Assembly (NCBI RefSeq): GCF_007860135.1
Contig: NZ_SJPV01000002.1
Span: forward strand, 209,055 to 273,054
DNA: 64,000 nt
Origin: Novipirellula artificiosorum
GTDB taxonomy: Bacteria; Planctomycetota; Planctomycetia; Pirellulales; Pirellulaceae
Direction: 5' to 3'
Below, one piece after another: positions 35,960 to 44,111 of the stretch. The translations under genes and the position numbers were made by a program. Each line of letters begins with the position of its first letter. Positions within the stretch are counted from its first letter, which is position 1. The notes under the pieces are model-generated. The model searched no databases, was not told the origin of the DNA, and was given only the letters and a program-made list of their open reading frames with translations.

Positions 35960-36596
35960 GGATCGTCTTCACGTTAAGGGAGGGTTTCACTCTTTGGAGT
36001 GAATGTCCAAAGCGGAGGAATGTACGCCTATCTGTTTCAGACAAGAGTCGGACACCTGTTGAACCCGCGGTCGAAACGGAAGTTTCGTTGAAAAATGGTG
36101 AGGCAAATGAAATCGACGATGCGTTTTGAGAGATCGTTGAAAGTTGAGAGCAGCAGCTTTGGTGACTTGACCACCACCCTCGAATTAGAGATGGTTGGCG
36201 CCTGATTATCATACGCACCGAAAATGCGACCGAGCCGATGAAGCCGGCGCGTGGCTAGGAAACGAAAAGGCTTCCGGTATCGGCCACCGGGTGGCGCAAG
36301 CGAAGTGGCTGAAACTCGCTTCGGTGTCACGCACCTCCTGCAGTTCGGGGATCACCCAAAATGCTGAGGATGGTCCAACCGCTGGCTCGAAGAATAGATG
36401 GCAACTGCAGTCGGTCGTTTTGTCCGACGCGCGTAAGCCCAACAGCAAGAGTCAAGTGCTTACCTTGAATAGACGATCCGGAGAGCCTGTTTGGATTTAT
36501 GACTTTCCTTCCCCACTGGTTCATCCAGAACCTGGCCATCCTTCTTGCCCGTGCTCCCACACTGACGACAACCGGAATCCCAAAGAGATCCCTTGC
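35960..36596. other. Gene-free stretch before the pyruvyl-transferase-like gene
   Basis: About 640 bases with only shadow-like open frames and no recognised protein family, RNA or clear repeat. It separates the redoxin-like gene from the minus-strand glycan cluster, and would hold the 3' end of that cluster's transcript. Confidence 0.4.
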
Positions 36597-37874
36597 TCAC
36601 CCACCGATGGCCTCTTTCAGCACCTCAACCATGCGTTGCTGAAACCTCTCCACTCTCCCATGGGCTTTGGCCGCCTTGTCTCTGGCCGCCTCTGGATGCT
36701 TGGCCAGTTCTAACACGGCAGGCACATAGTTCTCACGATCTTCAGGCTGATCGATGTCAAACAGCCAATCCTCAAGCCCGATGTCGCGCCACATCGTCCC
36801 CTTCACGCCCTGTTCCGGGAAACGGCCGACGATGGCCGGAATTCCGTTCCCGATACACATGATGGGAGAGTGTTGCTCGAGCCCGAACACGCCGGCAGAC
36901 CGAAGGTAGGTACTGAGCGCTTCGTCGGTGAGCCAGAAGGAATCCTTCCACACCACCTCTTTCCTTATGTCTTCGGGAAGCTTGTCGATGATCATCTCTT
37001 TCCCGAGCGACACCTGCGAGATATCTTCCGGGCAGACCAATACTTTCATGTCCGTCTCTCGAACCACGCGGATGATCGCCTCGCGCAAAAGCGCATGATC
37101 CTGTTCTTTCATCTCCTCGTTGCGATTCTGGTTCATCGGTTCAACAGGAGCCTCCGGTTCAAAGGGAGTTTCGACCTCCCAATATTCTTTGCCCAGAGGA
37201 AGGGGGTATCGACGGTACCTGGGAATACAACACAGGAACTTGCCATGCTCCAAGCCGTGAGCCGTGAGGAAGCGGTTTGCCGCCGAATCATTGCGCACAT
37301 CGGTACTGAAGGTGGCATCCGGTCCAAACTCCATGATGGGACACTCCAATCCGTTGTCCCGAGCTCTTTGGAGGGAGACGGTTTCACGGAAAAAGAGGAA
37401 TTCGGCCTGGTTCAGAAGGTCTCTCTGCTCCACGGCTGTCTTGTTACCGAGACCAATGCCAAAGACCCCATAGGGTTTGCCCGTTTCCTCGTGCCACTTC
37501 TGAAGGTCTTCCTTCTTTAGAAGAACCGGTCCCGAACCATGCAAATAGAAATCGCACTCCTGATAGGCTCTCTGTATTTCCTGCTCTTTTTCGATGATCT
37601 GCAGATTGGGAAACCTCCGTTGGATCATCTCCTTCACCCCATCTTTCACATTTTTTGGCCACAGAACAATCTCCACCTCCGGCAGATAGGTGCTGATCAG
37701 ATTGATCGTGCCAAGGGTATGCGCGATGTCGCCGATGTTGATGGAATGCCATGATCCTCGTAGAAGAATCCGAGGCCGTTTCTGAAGTTTGAAGGCTATA
37801 GCCGTACTCGGAAGAGCAGCACTCGAGACACCCAGCAAGGTCGTCTGAATAAACGTACGTCTACGTAAGGACAT
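36597..37874 (-). CDS. Tat-exported polysaccharide-pyruvyl-transferase-like protein
   Basis: 425 residues. The start at 37874 is preceded by TGAGGA and gives a twin-arginine signal (MSLRRRTFIQTTLLGVSSAA). The mature part follows the polysaccharide pyruvyl transferase family (CsaB/WcaK type): LLRGSWHSINIGDIAHTLG at the start, YLHGSGPVLL in the middle, YGVFGIGLGNKT, and a late EQHSPIMCIGNGIPAIV with the conserved H-S-x-I-x-A/C pattern. Family enzymes add pyruvate ketals to polysaccharides using phosphoenolpyruvate in the cytoplasm, so an exported copy is odd and may have another reaction. It lies at the end of the sulfatase cluster, separated from the sulfatase gene by 665 bases. Confidence 0.75.
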   Translation of the reverse strand: MSLRRRTFIQTTLLGVSSAALPSTAIAFKLQKRPRILLRGSWHSINIGDIAHTLGTINLISTYLPEVEIVLWPKNVKDGVKEMIQRRFPNLQIIEKEQEIQRAYQECDFYLHGSGPVLLKKEDLQKWHEETGKPYGVFGIGLGNKTAVEQRDLLNQAEFLFFRETVSLQRARDNGLECPIMEFGPDATFSTDVRNDSAANRFLTAHGLEHGKFLCCIPRYRRYPLPLGKEYWEVETPFEPEAPVEPMNQNRNEEMKEQDHALLREAIIRVVRETDMKVLVCPEDISQVSLGKEMIIDKLPEDIRKEVVWKDSFWLTDEALSTYLRSAGVFGLEQHSPIMCIGNGIPAIVGRFPEQGVKGTMWRDIGLEDWLFDIDQPEDRENYVPAVLELAKHPEAARDKAAKAHGRVERFQQRMVEVLKEAIGG

Positions 37875-38539
37875 ATAGTTGATTTCCTCAAGTGAGATAA
37901 GCTCGAAGTCTCGGTCGCGCGTGCAAGGGAATAGAGTTTCCGTTGAGAGGGTTGAGAGGATTGAGCAAGCGACTTGCCAGTTCACTGATTGTAGTATCCG
38001 GCGCGTCGCGTTCAATCTCGCGGCCAAAGGTCGCGTGCGAATGCTGCAAAAAGAACGTTCAAAAACAGGTGTTAACCTACATCGACGGACGGCAGCGAGA
38101 AGCAACAGCAGTTCGCTGCGGGAGGTGGCCCGCTCTGGTCACCAAATCTATCAGTTGGCGAGGAGCCGGTGTGGCACGCTTCGCAGGATGCGGAATGCAC
38201 AGCAGAACGACCTTCGTCCAGTTGCCCTATGGCAACTGGATAGGTTTGAACCATTCGCAAGCCGTTGAGCGGAAAGAAGTTCCGAAACTGACTTACTGAG
38301 AAAGTCGGGGTGACAGGACGTCAATTGAACTTTTTTTCCGCGGCGTGCGGCTTATGAGTGTCGACATAGGCATTCTCCCGCAGGCACTTACGTCAATCTT
38401 GGCTTGAAGTAATTCTCCTTCTGGTACGGCTTGTCAGCAATAGTGACCGGGGTCGATGGTCGATTCGGAAGTCGATGCTGGGCATTCCGGACGCGTATTG
38501 ATGCGGCGCGAATTCATCGGCAGCAAAACTTCTCCGGTA
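37875..38539. other. Gene-free stretch inside the glycan cluster
   Basis: About 665 bases between the sulfatase at 38540 and the pyruvyl-transferase-like gene. Open frames on the plus strand (for example 37943-38299) have no family and shadow-like composition. This is the longest gap in the cluster, so the last gene may have its own promoter here. Confidence 0.4.
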
Positions 38540-40276
38540 TCACTCGTCCACCTTCGCGGCTTTCTTTTTAGGCGGTTTTTCTGTTTTAGGGACGATGACA
38601 TTTCCCTTTTTGTCGATCCCGATTTCTTCAACTACCTCGTTCTTCCTCGTTTCACGCCAGGATGGATTCGTCATCTGATCTTCGCAGATGGCCGTCTTTG
38701 TGGCGTGCTGGCGCCGCGCCGCCTGCAATTCTGCTTCCAGCTTTGCGAGTTGCTCTTCCAGATCCGGCGGGTTCCTTTGCTTGAGCGAATCGACGTCACG
38801 CTGATGTCGTTCCTCTTTTCTCTGGAGCTCCGCATCTAGCCACTCGAAATACGCAGCGTAGACTTCCGACACCTGGCCGCCGTCGACTTCATCAACGTAC
38901 CGCTTGAGAATTCGATCCATCTCTTTGACTTTCTCCGGCAGTTGCTGGGCGAGGTCCTGCTGCTCGGCATAGTCCGTCGCCACGTTGAATAGTTTGACAT
39001 CTCCGGAATTTAGATGACGCATCAGTTTGTAATTACCAATCCGAATCACGCTGATCGGCGGGTGGTAGTGGCAAGGGTAGTGGAAGACCAAACCGGGAGC
39101 GTTCCGAGGAACAACGCCGTCATCGCCGCGCTCGAACACGTCTCGCAGGCTTCCGCCGTCAACGCCGGCGGGCAGCGGCGCGGAACTGCCGGACAGATCG
39201 TGCAGCGTGGGCAGCAGATCCCATTGCACGACGGGGACGTCGCATTGCGAACCAGGTTTGATTCCGGGGCCGGAGACGATGAACGGAACACGCAGGCCGC
39301 CTTCGTATGTCGAACGCTTGCCCTCTTGCAGTGGGCCCTGGAATCGATTGCCTGCTTCGTCACGACGGCCGTGACCGCCTCCGTTGTCGGACGTGAAGAT
39401 GACGTACGTGTTGTCGATTCCTTTTGATTTCTTGAGCGCGTCGAGGATGGCCCCGAGACTCGCGTCGGTCTCTTCGATCATCGCAGCATATCGCCACTCC
39501 GGAAAGTGCTTTTTGTATTCCTTGTCATCCGGGCCAACATCCGGATTTCCCGCTGCAACCCACCGTCGTCGGCAGCTCTCGATCGCCGCCGGGCTGGCTT
39601 GATGGGGAATGTGCACGGCGTAGTGCGAAACCATCAGGAAGAACGGTCGCTTGCCGGCGTGTTCTCGCACGAACTCAACGGAGCGCCGCGTCAGGTCGAC
39701 GATTCGTTTTGGATTGTCGTCCGGAATCGGCACTTTCTTGTTGACGTCGATGTACGAGCCATGACCATTCCCATTAGGTCCCCTGTCAAATTCGTCCGTG
39801 ACGTCGTAGCCGGCGTGGTCCATCCGGCGGACTGACATTCCCTTGCCAAAATGAGCCGTCACGTAGTTTTTGTCGGCGGCTTTAACCACGGCAGCCATCG
39901 AGACTTCGTCGTCCCAACCGCGGGGTCGTTGTTTCTTGGAGAGCACATCGAATACGTTTCGGTACTGCAATCTGGCTGATGTCATGCCGAACTGAATGCT
40001 GATACGTGATCCCGTGCATGTTGGGGTTGGTGCGTAACCGCTCGTGAACCGCATTCCCTGTTTGGCGAGTCGCTCAAGTGCCGGGGTCTGATAGAAATCG
40101 CTGGCCGAAAGCGGTTCATCATCCATCATGCGAACCGAAGTGTCCGCCCACCCAAGGTCGTCTACATAAAAGATGACGAAATTAGGCGGCGACTCGGCGG
40201 CGCCCACGCTGGGAACGAGACACAAACACAACAGCACGGCGATGGTGCAGTGCATGAAACAACGTAGCATGATCAC
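38540..40276 (-). CDS. Exported sulfatase with non-canonical CTGSR active-site motif
   Basis: Arylsulfatase-type alkaline-phosphatase-fold enzyme, 578 residues, with a signal peptide to about residue 27. Metal-binding FYVDDLGWAD near 36-45 and a later IFTSDNGGGHGRR segment are as expected. The formylglycine site, C87-T-G-S-R91, has glycine where the maturation consensus C/S-x-P/A-x-R has proline or alanine, so conversion to formylglycine is uncertain. The tail from about 480 is a charged coiled coil (KEERHQRDVDSLKQ) ending in a lysine-rich stretch. It should remove sulfate esters from a carbohydrate if matured. Third sulfatase of the cluster in transcription order. Confidence 0.88.
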   Translation of the reverse strand: MIMLRCFMHCTIAVLLCLCLVPSVGAAESPPNFVIFYVDDLGWADTSVRMMDDEPLSASDFYQTPALERLAKQGMRFTSGYAPTPTCTGSRISIQFGMTSARLQYRNVFDVLSKKQRPRGWDDEVSMAAVVKAADKNYVTAHFGKGMSVRRMDHAGYDVTDEFDRGPNGNGHGSYIDVNKKVPIPDDNPKRIVDLTRRSVEFVREHAGKRPFFLMVSHYAVHIPHQASPAAIESCRRRWVAAGNPDVGPDDKEYKKHFPEWRYAAMIEETDASLGAILDALKKSKGIDNTYVIFTSDNGGGHGRRDEAGNRFQGPLQEGKRSTYEGGLRVPFIVSGPGIKPGSQCDVPVVQWDLLPTLHDLSGSSAPLPAGVDGGSLRDVFERGDDGVVPRNAPGLVFHYPCHYHPPISVIRIGNYKLMRHLNSGDVKLFNVATDYAEQQDLAQQLPEKVKEMDRILKRYVDEVDGGQVSEVYAAYFEWLDAELQRKEERHQRDVDSLKQRNPPDLEEQLAKLEAELQAARRQHATKTAICEDQMTNPSWRETRKNEVVEEIGIDKKGNVIVPKTEKPPKKKAAKVDE

Positions 40277-40334
40277 ACTCTTCCTTTGATTAACTGTGAT
40301 TGACGGATGGTGATGATGTGAGACGGCCTCATTC

Positions 40335-42815
40335 TCATTCTTTCTCGAACTCTGCGATCATTTCGAGGATTCCAACGCAGGTATCTTCTTTTGGGGTCAT
40401 CCGCACACGGATTGCGTCGCACCGGATGGGTGCGGCGGGGTGAACGATGTTGAACTGATTCGCCCGTGTGTCGTACCGGTCGGTGGTGTACAGCTCGAAC
40501 GGAGTCCACTCTCCATTTTGCTCAACTTCCAGCGACCACTCGGCCGGAAACTTCACGTCAAACTGGTCCTGCATCCAATAGACGCCGACGCTTCTCAGGC
40601 TCTTCGTCGCGTGGAAACGAGCTTCGACCCACTGCGGTTCGTTCTTCTGTGGGCGGCTTGTCCAGCGAGGCACATCCTTACCGCTGGAGAATCGCGGCTC
40701 CTTGCCGTCACCGATCGCAGTGACCGTGTCGTCGGCGAACGTGTGCGACGCCGTCACTTTCGAGAAGATGCTTTCCTTGGGCAACAAATGGGGATCGAAC
40801 ACGGCCAGTTTGGGATCACGCGGGAACCAGACGGTCATCGAACTGACGCCGCGGTTGTTCCACGCATAGTACGGCGTAAGTACGAGTGGCGAGTTCTCGA
40901 TAGACTTGTCTGCCGTAATCGCTTGCGCGTCGATCTTCACTTGCAGAAACGAACCGGCGTCGATCGTCTTTGTCGAGACTTCTGCGTCTGCGACCTCCGG
41001 ATGTTTTGCGAAGAAGAAACGCTGCGTCGCGCCGCCGTTGTCCACTCCTTCGGCGCAGAGCACGAACGGACCGCGCGTCAGCGCAATGCGATTCTGATTG
41101 GCCTTCACTGCCGGATGGCATTCGGTGATGTGAACGGGCATCGGCAGTTTCAACTGCACTCGATCACCCGCCTGCCACTGACGATCAATCGCGACAAAAC
41201 CCTTTTCGAGTTGTAGCGAAGCGTCCTCGCCGTTGACCGTCAGACGCACGGGTTCGTTGTTTGTGTCCACGTAGCGGTACAGGGCACCCGGGACAAATTG
41301 CTCGCGAACCCAGGTCGGTATTCGGAGCAGCACGCGAAACCGTTTTTGCTTCGCGGGATTCACAACCAGACTGATTTCGCCGTCATTGGGATAAGCGGTC
41401 TGCTGCTGCAGCTTGACCTTCACATCGTCGAGCGTGATTTCCGTGCGGCTCTCGGCATAAAAGGTAATGTAGACATCGCGGTCGTCGTGCGCGTACGTCA
41501 TGCCGGGAACCTGCGGCAGCAGTCGAGCCATGTTGGATGGACAACAGGCCGTTCCAAACCACGGGGCTCGTCCAGCAGTCCCATGATTGAACGGATGCTT
41601 GCCGTCGGCTTCCAGCGGATTGACGTAGAAGAAGCGATTGCCTTCGAGATTGACCGCTGCGAGCACATTGTTCAGCAGTGCCACTTCGGCCACATCAAGG
41701 TATCGCGCGTCCTTATGCAACAGGAACATACGATAGTTAAACAGCACGTTGCCCACGGCCGCGCACGTTTCGTTGAAAGCATCGGCGTTCGGGAGTTCAT
41801 ATTGCGGCCCGAACCCTTCAATACCATGCACGGCACCGAGTCCACCGGTAATGTGCATGCGCGTGTTGGTGATATCTCCCCAGATGTGATCGAGGGCCTG
41901 ACCGTATCCGGGCTCGCCCGTCAGCGTGCCAACATCGGCCATCGCCGAATAAAGGTAAGTCGCGCGAACGGCGTGTCCGACGGCTTCTGTCTGCTGTGTG
42001 ACCGGGGCATGCTGCTGTGCGTAAGTCGGCGACATCACGCCTTCCCCATCCGGCACGTAAGTCAAGCCGCGGATTTCAAGAAACCTCCGGGCCATATCCA
42101 GATAGAGTTGCTCGCCGGTGACTCGATACAGCTTGACCAGCGCGAGTTCCAGTTCCTGGTGCCCGGGAGCCTGGCGAATCGGCTTGCCATCGTTGTATCT
42201 CGGATCGCCGAGAAAGAAGACCTCGTTGATGTGGTGAGCGCTCCTCTCGGCAACATCGAGCAGCTTCGTCTTTCCAGTCGCCTGGTAATACGCGATTGCC
42301 GCCTCATACAGATGCCCGACGTTATAAAGTTCGTGGCTATGGACCACGAACGTATAGGGCGCGTCGCCCATCATGTTCTTCGCCGTGCCGACACCTGTCG
42401 TGTGGGAGGGATACAGGTAGCCGTTTGCCTCCTGCGCACCGGCAATGATGTCAGCGAGTTCGTCGAGCTTCGCTTCCAACTCCGGATCACGTCGCAACTG
42501 CAGCAGATAGGCGGCTCCCTCCATGACCTTGTAAAGGTCCGAATCAATGAACCGGTGAGCCCGATGATCTTCGACCTTTTTCCCAGCCAGAAAGTCGCGC
42601 GCGGCCTTCAAGTGTTCGGCACCGGGTTGCGTGCGTTCAAAAGCAAATGGCACCAGCGTCTTCCGCTGCGTTTCCAGCCGCGGCCGCCAGAAGTCGCTGG
42701 TCATCTCAACTTCGTTGAAGGGCACCGGCTTGAGCGGGTAGTCGGCAGTCGCCGTGCCAACGAGTAAGGCAAGAGTAATCGAAGGCAAGAGTTGAATGAT
42801 GTATGACCAATGCAC
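40335..42815 (-). CDS. Exported GH127 beta-L-arabinofuranosidase-like hydrolase with discoidin tail
   Basis: 826-residue exported protein (signal about 1-24) of glycoside hydrolase family 127 (formerly DUF1680). The alpha/alpha barrel covers roughly 35-440. The zinc-thiolate active site is visible: E349 and C351 in NETCAAVGN, and C424-C425 in TACCPSNMARLL; the second of the pair corresponds to the nucleophilic cysteine of HypBA1. Beta-sandwich domains follow, and the last 120 residues (from about 690) look like an F5/8-type C carbohydrate-binding domain. It would release L-arabinofuranose or a related sugar from polysaccharide side chains. Neighbours are sulfatases and an enolase-superfamily enzyme, fitting a glycan-degrading module. 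Confidence 0.9.
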   Translation of the reverse strand: MHWSYIIQLLPSITLALLVGTATADYPLKPVPFNEVEMTSDFWRPRLETQRKTLVPFAFERTQPGAEHLKAARDFLAGKKVEDHRAHRFIDSDLYKVMEGAAYLLQLRRDPELEAKLDELADIIAGAQEANGYLYPSHTTGVGTAKNMMGDAPYTFVVHSHELYNVGHLYEAAIAYYQATGKTKLLDVAERSAHHINEVFFLGDPRYNDGKPIRQAPGHQELELALVKLYRVTGEQLYLDMARRFLEIRGLTYVPDGEGVMSPTYAQQHAPVTQQTEAVGHAVRATYLYSAMADVGTLTGEPGYGQALDHIWGDITNTRMHITGGLGAVHGIEGFGPQYELPNADAFNETCAAVGNVLFNYRMFLLHKDARYLDVAEVALLNNVLAAVNLEGNRFFYVNPLEADGKHPFNHGTAGRAPWFGTACCPSNMARLLPQVPGMTYAHDDRDVYITFYAESRTEITLDDVKVKLQQQTAYPNDGEISLVVNPAKQKRFRVLLRIPTWVREQFVPGALYRYVDTNNEPVRLTVNGEDASLQLEKGFVAIDRQWQAGDRVQLKLPMPVHITECHPAVKANQNRIALTRGPFVLCAEGVDNGGATQRFFFAKHPEVADAEVSTKTIDAGSFLQVKIDAQAITADKSIENSPLVLTPYYAWNNRGVSSMTVWFPRDPKLAVFDPHLLPKESIFSKVTASHTFADDTVTAIGDGKEPRFSSGKDVPRWTSRPQKNEPQWVEARFHATKSLRSVGVYWMQDQFDVKFPAEWSLEVEQNGEWTPFELYTTDRYDTRANQFNIVHPAAPIRCDAIRVRMTPKEDTCVGILEMIAEFEKE

Positions 42816-42891
42816 AGGGACTCTCCTTGTTAAAAATCAGATCCGGAACACGCGGCGTGAATGAAAATCTTCTTGCCGCTCGAAAGAGTGC

Positions 42892-44079
42892 TTACTGCAA
42901 AGTTGGCAGCGAGAGGCCGAAGCCGGGTTGGTTGGAAGGGTGGAATTGAGCGTTGATGATTCTGTTTTCACCGAAGTCGACATCGCCGCCTTGCGTCGTG
43001 ACGCCTTCGATCGTGGGAGCGTTTCCATAGCCGCCGACGAAGTGGGCGGTGTAGACGGCTTTCAGCGCGGTGCCCCAAGTGTGTGGTGATACGCCGATGC
43101 CTTGCCTGGTGAGTTGCGGCATTTGCCTGCGCCACTTGGTGAAACCGTGGCCGCAGATGTCTTCCAGGCGGACGTTGAGCGTGTGGTCCTTCTGAAGCTC
43201 TTCAAGGACCGGGAAATCGGGTTGGGCTTCGCCGTCGGCGCGAAGGGTTTCCTTGCGGCCGTTGGCGACGAGGTAATCCTTCAGACGAGTCCAGTCGGCG
43301 ACGGTTTCGTGGAACGGTTCCTCGATCCAGAAGAGCGGGACGTCGGCGATGCCCTTGAGGAAGCCGATCATGGTGTCGACGGTGAAGCCGTTGTTGCCGT
43401 CGACCAGGATTTCGACGTCCGGAAAAGCCTTGTGGATGGCGTTGACGACGTCGATGTCGCGCTCGAGGCCCGCCTTGGCAGGCATCCACTTGTTGCCGCG
43501 TCCGATTTTGACTTTGAACTGGCGGTACCCATAGTCGTAATCCCAGCGGCAGTTCTCTAGAACTTTGTCGATGCCAGCGGGTTTGTCTGCCGGGTCCAGG
43601 TCATCGAAGTAGATCATGCCGGAATAGACTTTGGTGAGATGCGGTTTCTCTGCGCCCATCATGGCCCAGACAGGTTGATTCAGAATCACGCCCGCGAGGT
43701 CATGCAGCGGAATGTCGATCGCATGATGTTTCTCTGAACGGATGCCAGTCGCCGGGTCGATCAATTCGGCAACGGTTCTTCCTTTGACGAGTTCCAGGAG
43801 CTGCGCAGAGCTGCCGGTTTTCCCCTGAGTTTGGCCCCAACCGGTCGCGCCTTTGTCGGTGTGCAGGACACCGACTCGCAACTTCGTGGGCCCATTCCCG
43901 TGGATGCCGCCACGAGAATTGCGGCCGACCTGGCGCGGCCAGGGAACGCTGACGGTCCGGAACTCGACGCTTTCAACGCGGTGTGCGGAGAGCGGCGAAT
44001 CGGCGGCGTGCGCGAACCCAGGCAGCGCAGTCGCAGCCGCGGCGACGGCCGTGTGGCTCAGGAATGTGCGGCGGTTCAT
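42892..44079 (-). CDS. Tat-exported enolase-superfamily (mandelate racemase/muconate-lactonising) enzyme
   Basis: 395 residues. The start at 44079 yields a twin-arginine signal (MNRRTFLSHTAVAAAAT). The body is a two-domain enolase-superfamily enzyme: a KVK motif at 189-191 (QFKVKIG), metal ligands D227 in LVDGNNGF and E253 in WIEEPF, and a third acidic position around 284 in ADGEAQ. Such enzymes abstract a proton next to a carboxylate; sugar-acid dehydratases and epimerases are common in glycan clusters. Exact substrate is not predictable. Export by Tat is typical of planctomycete copies. Spacing to the sulfatase gene is 32 bases, consistent with one operon. Confidence 0.82.
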   Translation of the reverse strand: MNRRTFLSHTAVAAAATALPGFAHAADSPLSAHRVESVEFRTVSVPWPRQVGRNSRGGIHGNGPTKLRVGVLHTDKGATGWGQTQGKTGSSAQLLELVKGRTVAELIDPATGIRSEKHHAIDIPLHDLAGVILNQPVWAMMGAEKPHLTKVYSGMIYFDDLDPADKPAGIDKVLENCRWDYDYGYRQFKVKIGRGNKWMPAKAGLERDIDVVNAIHKAFPDVEILVDGNNGFTVDTMIGFLKGIADVPLFWIEEPFHETVADWTRLKDYLVANGRKETLRADGEAQPDFPVLEELQKDHTLNVRLEDICGHGFTKWRRQMPQLTRQGIGVSPHTWGTALKAVYTAHFVGGYGNAPTIEGVTTQGGDVDFGENRIINAQFHPSNQPGFGLSLPTLQ

Positions 44080-44111
44080 GATGCGTTGGATCATGGGCGG
44101 CTTACCTTACG

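Noticed and set aside
41298..42767. 489-codon open frame on the plus strand
   Set aside because: It is antisense to the GH127 gene, whose catalytic motifs are intact; the antisense peptide has no family or signal and is a GC-rich shadow.
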